Source: Candidatus Oscillibacter excrementigallinarum
GTDB lineage: Bacteria; Bacillota; Clostridia; Oscillospirales; Oscillospiraceae
NCBI GenBank assembly: GCA_019118245.1
Contig: DWZJ01000063.1
Span: forward strand, 1 to 41,341
Direction of reading: 5' to 3'
DNA: 41,341 nt
How positions within the stretch are numbered: the first letter of the stretch is position 1; every line of letters starts with the position of its first letter. Of this stretch, positions 14,316 through 22,565 are shown one piece after another. The notes under the pieces were generated by a model, which was not told where the DNA came from, made no database searches, and worked only from the letters and a program-made list of their open reading frames with translations. Position numbers and translations under genes: made by a program.

Positions 14316-15074
14316 TTACGCTCTCCGGTCCTTCCGCTGCTCCAGCACCAGGCGGTCGGCGATCATGGCGATGAACTCGCTGTTGGTGGGCTTGCCCTTG
14401 GCGTTGGAGACGGTGTAGCCGAAATACTTCTGCAGCGTCTCCAGGTCGCCCCGGTCCCAGGCCACCTCGATGGCGTGGCGGATGGCCCGCTCCACCCGGG
14501 ACGGGGTGGTGCCGAACCGCTTGGCCACCTCCGGGTACAGCACCTTGGTGACGGCGTTGATGACATCCATGTCGTCCACGGCGATCATGATGGCCTCCCG
14601 CAGGTACTGGTAGCCCTTGATGTGGGCGGGCACGCCGATCTCATGGATGACGGAGGTCACCAGGTTTTTCAGCTCCACCGGGTGGCGCTCCTCCGGCAGG
14701 TCCCGGCTGAACAGCGCCCGCATCCGGTCCAGCAGGGCGTCCCGCTCCACCGGCTTGAACATGAAGTAGCTGGCCCCCAGCTCCACGGCCTCCGACACCA
14801 CGCTGTCGCTGCAGAAGGCGGAGACCAGGATGACCTTGGGCATCTTCTCCAGCTCCCGCAGCTGTTTCAGCACACCGAAGCCGTCCAGCCCCGGCAGGAG
14901 CACATCCATCAGGACCAGGTCCGGCGCCTCCTGCCGGGCCAGGCGCAGGGCCTCCGCGCCGTCTCCCACGGACCCCGCCACCGTGAACTCCTCGCTCTCC
15001 TCTATGATCCGCTGCACCATGGCGCGGAACTCCTCATTGGCATCTGCCAGCAATACCGTTCTTCTGATGTCCAT
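14316..15074 (-). CDS. spo0A: Sporulation master regulator Spo0A
   Basis: 252 residues. Receiver domain with acidic pair near D11, phospho-acceptor D57 ([11 protein letters not shown]), S85 and K107. The C-terminal Spo0A effector domain (about 138-246) is well conserved, including [40 protein letters not shown] and [13 protein letters not shown] (recognition and transactivation region). It binds TGTCGAA boxes to start sporulation. A sigma-A-like promoter lies upstream at 15210-15238. The usual spoIVB neighbour is nearby but separated by two inverted genes. Confidence 0.97.
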   Translation of the reverse strand: MDIRRTVLLADANEEFRAMVQRIIEESEEFTVAGSVGDGAEALRLARQEAPDLVLMDVLLPGLDGFGVLKQLRELEKMPKVILVSAFCSDSVVSEAVELGASYFMFKPVERDALLDRMRALFSRDLPEERHPVELKNLVTSVIHEIGVPAHIKGYQYLREAIMIAVDDMDVINAVTKVLYPEVAKRFGTTPSRVERAIRHAIEVAWDRGDLETLQKYFGYTVSNAKGKPTNSEFIAMIADRLVLEQRKDRRA

Positions 15075-15209
15075 GACTTCCCCTGTCCTCTTTCCAGAAT
15101 TATGAATTTACCAGGTCCAAATGCTCCAAGGAGGCCCCTCTCCCGGCCGGAAAAGGACGGGCGCTCCTGCTTACGACGGATTCATGAAGCTTCAAATCGC
15201 GTTTTCTAT

Positions 15210-15275
15210 AAATTAGCATAAACGGACAGGATTTGCAACAAGAAACTGTAAATAACTTCCAAGAATCATTCGACG
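15210..15275 (-). promoter_or_regulatory. Putative spo0A promoter and upstream 0A-like box
   Basis: Minus strand: TTGCAA (15238-15233), 17-bp spacer, TAATTT (15215-15210). A CGTCGAA sequence, one base from the Spo0A core TGTCGAA, lies at 15275-15269, about 30 bp upstream of the -35. Autoregulation is known for spo0A in Bacillus; here it is inferred. No sigma-H site was recognised with confidence. Confidence 0.4.
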
Positions 15276-15400
15276 GTTTTTGCGCCCCGCTCCGGAAACC
15301 ATTGCGCCCCAAGGGGTCCGGCGGCGGTCTCCGGCGGCGGCTTCCCTTTTGGCCGGGCCTGTGGTAGAATGGAGCCATCACAACGGAAAGGATGAGACGC

Positions 15401-15979
15401 GTGACGCTGCTGGAGGAATTGGAACAGTACCGCCCCTGGAACGAGCAGGAGGAACGGGACCGGACGGAGCTGCTGCGGCGGCTGCGAAGCGGCGAGGACC
15501 TGTACACCCGGGACAACAGCGCCGGGCATCTGACGGCCTCCGCCTGGGTGGTGAGCCCGGACCGCCGCCAGGTGCTGATGGCGTATCACAACATTTATGA
15601 TTCCTGGTCCTGGCTGGGGGGCCACGCGGACGGGGACCGGGACCTGCTGGCGGTGGCGGCGCGGGAGGTCCGGGAGGAGAGCGGCCTCACGGCGGTGCGG
15701 CCGGTGTCCCGGTCCATCTACTCGGTGGAGATCCTGACGGTGGACGGCCACGAGAAGCGGGGGGCCTACGTCTCCTCCCACCTGCACCTGAACGTGACGT
15801 ACCTGCTGGAGGCGGACCCGGCGGACCCGGTGCGGTGCAAGCCGGATGAGAACAGCCGGGTGGGCTGGTTCGGCCTGGAGGAGGCGGTGGCCGCCTCGTC
15901 GGAGCCCTGGTTCCGGGAGCGGGTCTACCAAAAGCTCAACGAGAAGCTGGCCCAGTTCCCGCCGGAGAGGGCCCTGTGA
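15401..15979 (+). CDS. NUDIX hydrolase
   Basis: 192 residues. The NUDIX box runs from G74 to L96 and ends REVREESGL, with the metal-binding REx2EE intact; the glutamate normally seven positions into the box is Arg (R80) here. It is flanked by a long N-terminal region with Glu/Arg-rich helix and a C-terminal helix (WFRERVYQKLNEKL). Family members hydrolyse nucleoside diphosphates linked to another moiety; substrate unknown. GTG 15401 is preferred, with AAAGGA eight bases upstream, over ATG 15392, which abuts that site. An extended -10 (TGG-TAGAAT) lies at 15362-15370. Confidence 0.85.
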   Translation: MTLLEELEQYRPWNEQEERDRTELLRRLRSGEDLYTRDNSAGHLTASAWVVSPDRRQVLMAYHNIYDSWSWLGGHADGDRDLLAVAAREVREESGLTAVRPVSRSIYSVEILTVDGHEKRGAYVSSHLHLNVTYLLEADPADPVRCKPDENSRVGWFGLEEAVAASSEPWFRERVYQKLNEKLAQFPPERAL

Positions 15980-16002
15980 GGGGCCATGTGCATCTGCGTT
16001 GC

Positions 16003-16032
16003 TTGATGCAACGGCGGCCCGGCTGGTAAAAT
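16003..16032 (+). promoter_or_regulatory. Putative promoter of the XRE gene
   Basis: TTGATG (16003-16008), 18-bp spacer, TAAAAT (16027-16032) with an extended -10 TGG just ahead. It lies in the 76-bp gap after the NUDIX gene. Confidence 0.4.
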
Positions 16033-16055
16033 GGCCCCGGAAAGGAGGCAGCGCA

Positions 16056-16496
16056 ATGCTTGCAGAAAATTTGAAAGCCCTGCGGAAGGCCAAGGGCCTC
16101 TCCCAGGAGGAACTGGCCGCCCGGCTCCACGTGGTGCGGCAGACCGTCTCAAAATGGGAAAAGGGCCGGTCCGTGCCGGACGCGGACCTGCTGGTGCGGC
16201 TGGCGGAGGAGCTGGACACCACCCCGGCGGCCCTGCTGGGGCCGGAGGTCCCGCCGGAGGCGGAGGGCGGCGGCACGGCGGAGCAGCTGGGCCGCATCGC
16301 CGAGCAGCTGGCCATCAAAAACCGCCGGGCCCGGCGGATCTGGAAAATCGTGGCCGGGGTGCTGATCGCCTTTGTGGCGGTCAATCTGCTGCTGGTCCTG
16401 CTGAACGCCGCGGCGTTCCGCAGCTTCACCACGGAGGCGGAGGTCGCGGTGGAAGGGCAGGCAGTCCCGGCGGAGGAGACATTTCAATCGCCATAA
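16056..16496 (+). CDS. XRE-family regulator with a membrane helix
   Basis: 146 residues. N-terminal Cro/CI helix-turn-helix (about 1-62; LRKAKGLSQEELAARLHVVR and KWEKGRSVPDADLL), a Gly/Glu linker, a basic patch (KNRRARRIWK) and one membrane helix (about 100-118), ending in a short outside tail. This membrane-tethered helix-turn-helix design is frequent in Firmicutes; signals and targets are unknown. ATG 16056 has AGGAGG seven bases ahead. It sits between a NUDIX gene and, on the other strand, spoIVB. Confidence 0.85.
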   Translation: MLAENLKALRKAKGLSQEELAARLHVVRQTVSKWEKGRSVPDADLLVRLAEELDTTPAALLGPEVPPEAEGGGTAEQLGRIAEQLAIKNRRARRIWKIVAGVLIAFVAVNLLLVLLNAAAFRSFTTEAEVAVEGQAVPAEETFQSP

Positions 16497-16501
16497 CGGC
16501 A

Positions 16502-16532
16502 GGCGGCGGGGAGTTTTTCACTCCCCGCCGCC
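16502..16532. terminator. Terminator between XRE gene and spoIVB
   Basis: A perfect 12-bp stem (16502-16513 with 16521-16532), loop TTTTTCA, followed by CTTT on the plus strand. It lies between converging genes. Confidence 0.7.
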
Positions 16533-16567
16533 CTTTCGAATCTGAACGATTCTGCCGGAATTTTCCG

Positions 16568-17611
16568 TCAGGCCGTGTTTTCTCCCGCCTCCAGCATAGT
16601 TTCCATCAAAATTCCATATCCTTTGCTTGGGTCGTTCAGCAGCACGTGGGTCACCGCGCCGGCGAATTTTCCGTCCTGTAAAATCGGGCTGCCGCTCATC
16701 CCCTGGACGATGCCGCCGGTGGCGGCGAGCAGCTCCGGGTCCGTCACGGAGATCACCAGGTCCCGGCCGTCGGCGGAATCCTCTACGACCTGTAAAATCT
16801 CGATGTCATATTCCTCCACGGAATCGCCCTCCACGTTGGAGAGGATGGTGGCGGGGCCGGCGTGGACCTCCGCCGCCGCTGCCACCGGCATGGGGTCCCC
16901 CAGCCGCTCGGTGAATTCGCCGGGGTCCAGGGTGCCGAAGATGCCGCTGGCGGTGTTGGCGGACAGGTCCCCCAGGTCACAGCTCAAATCGAAGTCGCCC
17001 CGCAGCTCCCCGGCGTCGCCCACCGCGCCCTTTTTCACCGCCTTCACGGTGGAGGGCAGGATGGAGCCGGAGGCGAAGGGCATCAGCAGGGCCGTGTCCG
17101 TGTCGGTGATGCCGTGGCCCAGGGCGCCGAAGGAGCCGCTGTCCGGGTCATAATACGTCATGGTGCCGATGCCGGCCATGCTGTCCCGGATCCAGGCGCC
17201 GATGCAGTAGGCGCCTTCCTGGTTCTGCTCCGGAGAGACGGAGAGCGTCATGCTCTCGCCCTCCCGCCGGACCTGGAGGTCTGTGGCGGTCTCGCCGTTC
17301 TCCTGGAGCAGGGATTGGAACTGCTCCGTGGAGGTGACGGAGACGCCGCCGCATTTGACGATGATGTCGCCGGACTGGAGGCCGCAGTCGTCAGCCGGCG
17401 TGCCGGACTCCGGCGCCTTCACCACCATCACGCCCCTGGCAAAGAGCTTGATGCCCACCGTGTGGCCCACGGGGACCAGCATCCGGGCGGAGGTGCCGTC
17501 CGCTGTCACGGCGGCGGCACCGGGCGTCATGGCGGCGCAGAGCAGCAGAGCCATGACCAGCGCCGCTCCGCCCCGCAGCGCCTTTTTCGCTTTTTGAAAT
17601 GGTCCATACAT
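16568..17611 (-). CDS. spoIVB: SpoIVB serine peptidase (S55)
   Basis: 347 residues. Signal or anchor helix (about 14-35), PDZ domain (about 55-125; GIKLFARGVMVV, ADDCGLQSGDIIV), then the S55 peptidase domain with catalytic His H166 in GALGHGITD and Ser S306 in GMSGSP. In Bacillus, SpoIVB is made in the forespore, crosses into the intermembrane space and cleaves SpoIVFA, which releases pro-sigma-K processing. It is shorter than the B. subtilis protein (about 425) mainly in the N-terminal region. The start has GGGGTGA upstream. It lies 190 bp downstream of ftsZ on the same strand, beyond a terminator. Confidence 0.93.
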   Translation of the reverse strand: MYGPFQKAKKALRGGAALVMALLLCAAMTPGAAAVTADGTSARMLVPVGHTVGIKLFARGVMVVKAPESGTPADDCGLQSGDIIVKCGGVSVTSTEQFQSLLQENGETATDLQVRREGESMTLSVSPEQNQEGAYCIGAWIRDSMAGIGTMTYYDPDSGSFGALGHGITDTDTALLMPFASGSILPSTVKAVKKGAVGDAGELRGDFDLSCDLGDLSANTASGIFGTLDPGEFTERLGDPMPVAAAAEVHAGPATILSNVEGDSVEEYDIEILQVVEDSADGRDLVISVTDPELLAATGGIVQGMSGSPILQDGKFAGAVTHVLLNDPSKGYGILMETMLEAGENTA

Positions 17612-17751
17612 GAGATCACCCCTTTCCGAAACGCAGCCGGCAAATCCGCTGATCTGCCGGCACCGTTATCATCTGCCGCCGGCGCGAAAACACCCCTTGC
17701 AAAATGCGGAAGCGGCCCCATGGCAGCCTTTGACTTTGCCCCAGCGGCGGC

Positions 17752-17797
17752 AAAAAACCAGGACCCGCAGGCAAATGCCCGCAGGTCCTGGAAAAAA
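17752..17797. terminator. Terminator after ftsZ
   Basis: Stem-loop with two mismatches (17758-17772 with 17777-17791) flanked by A6 on one side and A6 on the other, so a T run follows on the minus strand. It ends the dcw cluster. The remaining gap to spoIVB (17612-17751) shows nothing recognisable. Confidence 0.8.
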
Positions 17798-17802
17798 CCG
17801 GC

Positions 17803-18921
17803 TCAGTCCCGCTTGTTGAAAATTTTGAAAATGTCCTCGAAGGGGTCGTCCTCCGCCGTCTCCTCCGGCTTGGGCACGTCCTCCTCCTTCAGGGGCATGG
17901 GCTCCGCCGCGGCGGTCTGGCCGGCGCCCGTCTGCACCGGCGGCACCTTGGGCAGCTGCTCCGGCACCTTGTCAAAGCCGGTGGCGATGACGGTGACCCG
18001 GATCTCGTCGTCCAGCGTCTCGTCGAAGGTGGCGCCGAAGATGGTGAGGGCGTCGGGGTGGACGGCCTGCTGCACCAGGCTGGCGGCCTGCTCCACCTCC
18101 TCCAGGCCGATGTCCATGGAGCCGGTGACGTTGATGAGGACGCCCTTGGCCCCCTCGATGCTGGTCTCCAGCAGGGGGCTGGAGATGGCCATCTTGGCGG
18201 CCTCCTCGGCCTTGCCCTTGCCGGCGGCCCGGCCCACGCCCATGTGGGCCATGCCGGCGTTCTTCATGATGGCGGTGACGTCGGCGAAGTCCAGGTTGAT
18301 GAAGCCGGTGTCCCGGATCAGGTCGGAGATGGACTGCACCGCCTGGCGCAGCACGTCGTCCGCGATCTCGAAGGCGTTGGCGAAGGTGATCTTCTGGTCC
18401 GTGGCGTGCTTGAGCCGCTCGTTGGGGATGATGACCAGGGAGTCCACCTTGTCCTTCAGCTCCGCGATGCCGGCCTCCGCCTGCTGCATCCGGCGGCGGC
18501 CCTCAAACCCGAAGGGCTTGGTCACCACCGCCACGGTGAGGATGTCCATCTCCTTGGCGATCTCCGCCACGATGGGGGCGCCGCCGGTGCCGGTGCCGCC
18601 GCCCATGCCGGCGGTGATGAACACCATGTCCGTGTCCTCCAGGGCCTTGGCGATCTGGTTGCGGCTCTCCTCCGCGCTCTTGCGGCCCACCTCGGGGTCG
18701 GAGCCGGCGCCCTGGCCGTGGGTCAGCTTCTCGCCGATCTGGATCTTATAGTTTGCGCTGGACACGTTCAGCGCCTGCTTGTCGGTGTTCACGGCCACAA
18801 AGTCCACGCCCTTGGTGCCGCTGCGGACCATGCGGTTGACCACATTGTTGCCGCCGCCGCCCACGCCGATGACCTTGATATTGACAACGGTATCGGGACC
18901 GGTCTCCAATCCAAATGCCAT
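17803..18921 (-). CDS. ftsZ: Cell division GTPase FtsZ
   Basis: 372 residues. Tubulin-like GTPase that forms the Z ring. GGGGNN near 21-26, the G-box GGGTGTG at 107-113, and the T7-loop region NLDFADV are all intact. The variable linker (about 320-360) is short, and the C-terminal tail [15 protein letters not shown] departs from the common DIPTFLRR type peptide, which may mean altered contact with FtsA/SepF partners; ftsA is absent here. AGGAGGC precedes the start. It has its own probable promoter and lies after a hairpin following ftsQ, so its expression may be separated from that of the rest of the cluster. Confidence 0.98.
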   Translation of the reverse strand: MAFGLETGPDTVVNIKVIGVGGGGNNVVNRMVRSGTKGVDFVAVNTDKQALNVSSANYKIQIGEKLTHGQGAGSDPEVGRKSAEESRNQIAKALEDTDMVFITAGMGGGTGTGGAPIVAEIAKEMDILTVAVVTKPFGFEGRRRMQQAEAGIAELKDKVDSLVIIPNERLKHATDQKITFANAFEIADDVLRQAVQSISDLIRDTGFINLDFADVTAIMKNAGMAHMGVGRAAGKGKAEEAAKMAISSPLLETSIEGAKGVLINVTGSMDIGLEEVEQAASLVQQAVHPDALTIFGATFDETLDDEIRVTVIATGFDKVPEQLPKVPPVQTGAGQTAAAEPMPLKEEDVPKPEETAEDDPFEDIFKIFNKRD

Positions 18922-18987
18922 AAAGTGGTGCCTCCTACTATCGTTTGTGTAAAAAGGGAGGTTCCTTCCCTTGAACTCACAATATCC

Positions 18988-19016
18988 TGTATCGCATTAC
19001 ATTTAGTTTATTGTAA
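18988..19016 (-). promoter_or_regulatory. Putative ftsZ promoter
   Basis: Minus strand: TTACAA (19016-19011), 17-bp spacer, GATACA (18993-18988), about 65 bp ahead of ftsZ. The region is distinctly AT-rich against its surroundings. The -10 is a weak match. Confidence 0.4.
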
Positions 19017-19074
19017 GACACTTTCGCCCTCCGGTCAAGAGCCCAGCGGCCTTTTCCCGGAGTTTTTTGTTGGG

Positions 19075-19108
19075 AAACGGGAGGGGCGGCGGTCCGCCCC
19101 TCCCGTTT
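19075..19108 (-). terminator. Terminator-like hairpin after ftsQ
   Basis: A perfect 15-bp stem (19075-19089 with 19094-19108), 4-base loop. On the minus strand it ends in GTTT followed by CCCAACAAAAAA, so the T run is short. It would separate ftsQ from ftsZ transcription partly. Confidence 0.65.
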
Positions 19109-19132
19109 CGCCGGTCTTCGCCCAGAATTTTC

Positions 19133-19903
19133 CTACTCCTCGGTGAACAGCACCTGGTAGGTGCTGCCGGGGTCCAGCCGCAGGGTGCCCTTCTGGTTGG
19201 TCTCCAGCTGGCTGACGGCGCCCTCCAGGATCCGCAGGGACAGGCCGTAGTCCGCGCCGTAGGCCATCTCCACGGTGAAGCGGCCGGCGTAGTCCATGGT
19301 CAGCTGGGACAGGTCCTCCAGGTGGATGGCGTCCACCTGGTCCGTCAGGCCCGCCTCGTCCAGGGCCGCCAGCAGGTCCAGCAGGCTGGTCTGCTGGTTG
19401 GCGAACTCCGTGGCCAGGGCGATGTCCGTGCCCACGGAGGGGGCCAGCAGCTCGCAGCCGTCGATGACGGCGTAGTCCCCGGCCCGGGCGGCGGGCAGCT
19501 GCTCCACGATCTTGCCCTTGGGGCTCACCAGCCAGGCGCTGCCGTCCTGGATGACGGCCAGGGGCGTGCCGCACTCGGCCACGTCGATGAGCAGGGTGTC
19601 CGGCAGCTCCCGCCGGATCCAGATGTCCTCGATGTCGATGTAGGGCAGCTGCTCCGCGATGCCGCGGGCCGCCTCGTACTTGTTCAGCAGGAAGAGGTTG
19701 TCGCCCAGCTGGATGCCGCTGGCCTGGATCACCTCGTCCTCCGTGTACCGGTCGTTGCCGGTGACCCGGATGGTGTCCACCCGGAAAAACAGCGTCAGGG
19801 CCGCCACCACCGCCCCGCAGATCACCAGCACGGACAGCAGCTTATAGAGGAAACCGGAGTTTCCCCTCCTGCGCCGCCGGTTGGAATGTCTGCGTCTGGC
19901 CAT
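19133..19903 (-). CDS. ftsQ: Cell division protein FtsQ/DivIB
   Basis: 256 residues. Basic N-terminus (ARRRHSNRRRRRG), one membrane helix (about 18-40), POTRA domain (about 42-110; FRVDTIRVTGNDRYTEDEV, GDNLFLLN), then the FtsQ beta domain. It links FtsL and other divisome proteins at the septum. AGGAGA precedes ATG 19903, 11 bases after the murA stop, so it is co-transcribed with murA. Confidence 0.9.
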   Translation of the reverse strand: MARRRHSNRRRRRGNSGFLYKLLSVLVICGAVVAALTLFFRVDTIRVTGNDRYTEDEVIQASGIQLGDNLFLLNKYEAARGIAEQLPYIDIEDIWIRRELPDTLLIDVAECGTPLAVIQDGSAWLVSPKGKIVEQLPAARAGDYAVIDGCELLAPSVGTDIALATEFANQQTSLLDLLAALDEAGLTDQVDAIHLEDLSQLTMDYAGRFTVEMAYGADYGLSLRILEGAVSQLETNQKGTLRLDPGSTYQVLFTEE

Positions 19904-19914
19904 TTCGTCTTCTC

Positions 19915-21183
19915 CTAGCTGTTTTCTGTGTCCTCCGTGCGCTCCGCGTCGGCCCCCAGGGCCCGCAGGTCCCGGACCAGGTCCTCGTACCCCCGGTCAA
20001 TGTGGCAGATCTGGGCGACCCGGGTCTCCCCCTCCGCCGCCAGGGCCGCCACGCACAAGGCCGCCCCGCCCCGCAGGTCCGTGCACCGCACCGGCGCGCC
20101 GTGGAGCCGCTCCACCCCGGTGACCACCGCCACCCGGCCGGACACCCGGATGCTGGCCCCCATGCGGGTCAGCTCCCCCACGTGGCGGTAGCGGTTCTCA
20201 AAGATGTTCTCCTCGAACACCGTGGCGCCCCGGCTGCGCAGCAGCGCCGCCATCAGCACCGCCTGGGCGTCCGTGGGAAAGCCGGGATAGGGGGCCGTCT
20301 GCACCGGCTCGATGGCCCGGAGCGGGCCCCGGCACACGGCCCGGAGGCCGCCGCCGTCCCCGGTGATGGCGCACCCCGCCTGCCGCAGGGCGGCGGTGAC
20401 GGTGGTGAGGTGCCGTTCCTCCGCCCCCTGGAGCAGGATGTCCCCGCCGGCGGAGGCCGCCGCGCAGAGGTAAGTAGCCGCCGCGATCCGATCCGGCATG
20501 ACCCGGTACGTACATCCGTGGAGCGTCCGCCCGCCCTGGACGGTGACGCAGGAGCTCCCCGCGCCGGAGACCCGGGCCCCGCAGGCGTTGAGGAAGCTCT
20601 GCAGGTCCACCACCTCCGGCTCCCGGGCGGCGTTGGTGATGACGGTGGTGCCCACGCAGCCGCAGGCGGCCAGCATCAGGTTCTCCGTGGCGCCCACGGA
20701 GGGCATCCGCAGCACCACCTCCCGGCCCACCAGGGCCGGCGCCCGGCAGTGGAGGAAGCCCCCCTCCTCCCGGATCTCCGCCCCCAGCTGCCGCAGGCCG
20801 GACAGGTGCAGGTCGATGGGCCGGGGGCCCAGCTCGCACCCGCCGGGGTAGCTGAGGTCCGCCTGGCCGCACCGGGCCAGGATGGCCCCCAGGAAGATGG
20901 CGGAGGAGCGCATCTCCCGCATCAGCTGGTCTGAGATCTCGCAGCGGTCCAGGGCGGCGGTGTCCACCGTCAGGGCGTCCCCCTCCCAGCGGGCGCCGCA
21001 GCCCAGATGGTGCAGGATGCGGATGGAGGCGTCCACATCCCGCAGGTGGGGACAGCCCAGCAGGACCACCTGTCCCCTTGCCAGCAGCGTGGCCGCCAGG
21101 ATGGGCAGCACGCTGTTCTTCGCCCCCTGGACCGTCAGCCGGCCGTCCAGGCGGCGTCCGCCTCGCACCAAAAAGTGGCTCAT
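19915..21183 (-). CDS. murA: UDP-N-acetylglucosamine 1-carboxyvinyltransferase
   Basis: 422 residues, the EPSP synthase-like two-domain fold. It transfers enolpyruvate from PEP to UDP-GlcNAc, the first committed step of peptidoglycan synthesis. K22-N23 in GAKNSVLPIL and the catalytic loop Cys (C116 in GGCELGPRPIDLHL) are present, so it should be fosfomycin-sensitive in principle. ATG 21183 follows GAGGGG; the upstream in-frame start adds non-family residues. Firmicutes often have two murA paralogues; only this one is in the window. Confidence 0.94.
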   Translation of the reverse strand: MSHFLVRGGRRLDGRLTVQGAKNSVLPILAATLLARGQVVLLGCPHLRDVDASIRILHHLGCGARWEGDALTVDTAALDRCEISDQLMREMRSSAIFLGAILARCGQADLSYPGGCELGPRPIDLHLSGLRQLGAEIREEGGFLHCRAPALVGREVVLRMPSVGATENLMLAACGCVGTTVITNAAREPEVVDLQSFLNACGARVSGAGSSCVTVQGGRTLHGCTYRVMPDRIAAATYLCAAASAGGDILLQGAEERHLTTVTAALRQAGCAITGDGGGLRAVCRGPLRAIEPVQTAPYPGFPTDAQAVLMAALLRSRGATVFEENIFENRYRHVGELTRMGASIRVSGRVAVVTGVERLHGAPVRCTDLRGGAALCVAALAAEGETRVAQICHIDRGYEDLVRDLRALGADAERTEDTENS

Positions 21184-21246
21184 ATCCGTTCCCCTCCGAA
21201 TCCAGAATGGTTCACAGACCATCCTATGGCCGGCGGGGAAGCATGG

Positions 21247-22383
21247 TTACTGGCAGATCTCCAGCACCGTTTGATAAATGCGCTCCGTGGCGTCCCGGAT
21301 CCCCAGGGCGGACATGGCGTTCTCCATCTCCGCCCGGCGGCCCGCGTCGTGGAGGATGCCGCAGGCCGCCTGGAACAGCGCCTGGCCGGAGCAGCCCTGC
21401 TCCAGCAGCACCTCCGCGCCGCCGGCGGCCTCCAGCACCCTGGCGTTCTTCTCCTGGTGGTTGTTGGTGACGTAGGGGGAGGGCACGATCAGCGCCGGGA
21501 CCCCCAGGGCCGTCAGCTCGCTGATGGTGGAGGCCCCGGCCCGGCAGAGCACCAGGTCCGCCGCCCGCATCACCACCGCCATGTCGTAGATGTACTCCCG
21601 CACCTGGAGGGCCGGGTGGTCTTTCAAATCGACGCCCTTCTGCCGCAGCAGGTCCAGCAGCACCGGATAGCCGCCCTTCCCCGCCCCGTGGATGTGGTGG
21701 AAGGGCTCCTTCGCCGCCTCCAGGGCCAGGAAGTCCGCCATCAGCCGGTTCATGCCGGAGGCCCCCAGGGACCCCCAGAAGGACACCAGCAGGGGCCGGC
21801 CGTCGTCCACGCCCAGGGCCTTCTTGGCCTCCGCCTTGGTCAGGCGGAAGAAATCCTGCCGCACCGGCGTGCCGGTGACGATGACCTTCTCCGGGTGGCG
21901 GTAGTGCTCCCGGCAGGCCTCAAAGCCCACCAGGATGCGGTCCGCGAAGGGCTCCAGCATCTCGGTGGTGAGGCCGGGGACCATGTTGGACTCGTGGACC
22001 GCCGTGGGGATGCCCGCCTTGGCGGCGGCCTTCACCATGGGGAAGCTGGCGTAGCCGCCGGTGCCGATGACCACGTCCGGCGGGAACGCCCGCAAAATGG
22101 CCCGGGCCTCCCGGGGGGCCCGCATCAGATTCATCACGGAGATCACGTTGTGCCGGATCTCCCGGGGTTTTACCGACCGGTGGAAGCTGGAGATGTGGAC
22201 GGTGCGGAAGTCGTATCCCGCCTTGGGGATCAGGTCCTTCTCCAGCCCCCGCTCCGCGCCCACGAACAGGAATTTTGTCTCCGGGTCCCGCTCATGCATC
22301 AGCTGGGCCAGGGCGATGGCCGGGTTCACGTGCCCCGCTGTCCCGCCGCAGGTGAAGATCACACGCTTGAGTTGTTTTCCCAT
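21247..22383 (-). CDS. murG: MurG, lipid II synthase
   Basis: 378 residues, GT28 family. It adds GlcNAc to lipid I at the inner membrane face. The N-terminal glycine loop TCGGTAGHVNPA (about 11-22), the IGTGGYASFP loop, HESNMVPG, and the donor-site RAGASTISEL are conserved; the usual HEQN motif reads HESN. The ribosome site is weak (GGTGA, six bases from ATG). The 182 bp ahead of it, up to ftsW, is filled by the composite repeat at 22394-22560. Confidence 0.95.
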   Translation of the reverse strand: MGKQLKRVIFTCGGTAGHVNPAIALAQLMHERDPETKFLFVGAERGLEKDLIPKAGYDFRTVHISSFHRSVKPREIRHNVISVMNLMRAPREARAILRAFPPDVVIGTGGYASFPMVKAAAKAGIPTAVHESNMVPGLTTEMLEPFADRILVGFEACREHYRHPEKVIVTGTPVRQDFFRLTKAEAKKALGVDDGRPLLVSFWGSLGASGMNRLMADFLALEAAKEPFHHIHGAGKGGYPVLLDLLRQKGVDLKDHPALQVREYIYDMAVVMRAADLVLCRAGASTISELTALGVPALIVPSPYVTNNHQEKNARVLEAAGGAEVLLEQGCSGQALFQAACGILHDAGRRAEMENAMSALGIRDATERIYQTVLEICQ

Positions 22384-22393
22384 CGAATCACCA

Positions 22394-22560
22394 CGCTGTG
22401 AGAGTTAGGAATTAGGAATGAGGAATTAGGAATTGATGTGTCCGGCGCAGCCGGACGGATCAAAATCGTTCCGCCTGCGGCGGAACACAAAATCTTCACT
22501 CTCCACTCTCAACTCTTCACTCTCATAATTCCTAATTCCTAACTCCTAATTCCTAATTGA
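22394..22560. repeat. Composite AT-rich/hairpin repeat element, copy 2 (inside dcw cluster)
   Basis: It begins CTGTGAGAGTTAGGAATTAG, the same boundary as copy 1 read in reverse. AT-rich GGAATTAG-type units (22402-22434) are followed by GTCCGGC-GCA-GCCGGAC (22439-22455) and GTTCCGCC-TGC-GGCGGAAC (about 22468-22486), a CTCCACTCTCAACTCTTCAC tract, and inverse AATTCCTAATTCC units (22527-22558). It fills almost the whole ftsW-murG gap. No coding content. Confidence 0.8.
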
Positions 22561-22565
22561 ATAAA

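Noticed and set aside
16862-18751. Long plus-strand open frame antisense to spoIVB and ftsZ
   Set aside because: Crosses two genes with strong motifs on the other strand and two gene boundaries; no family features.
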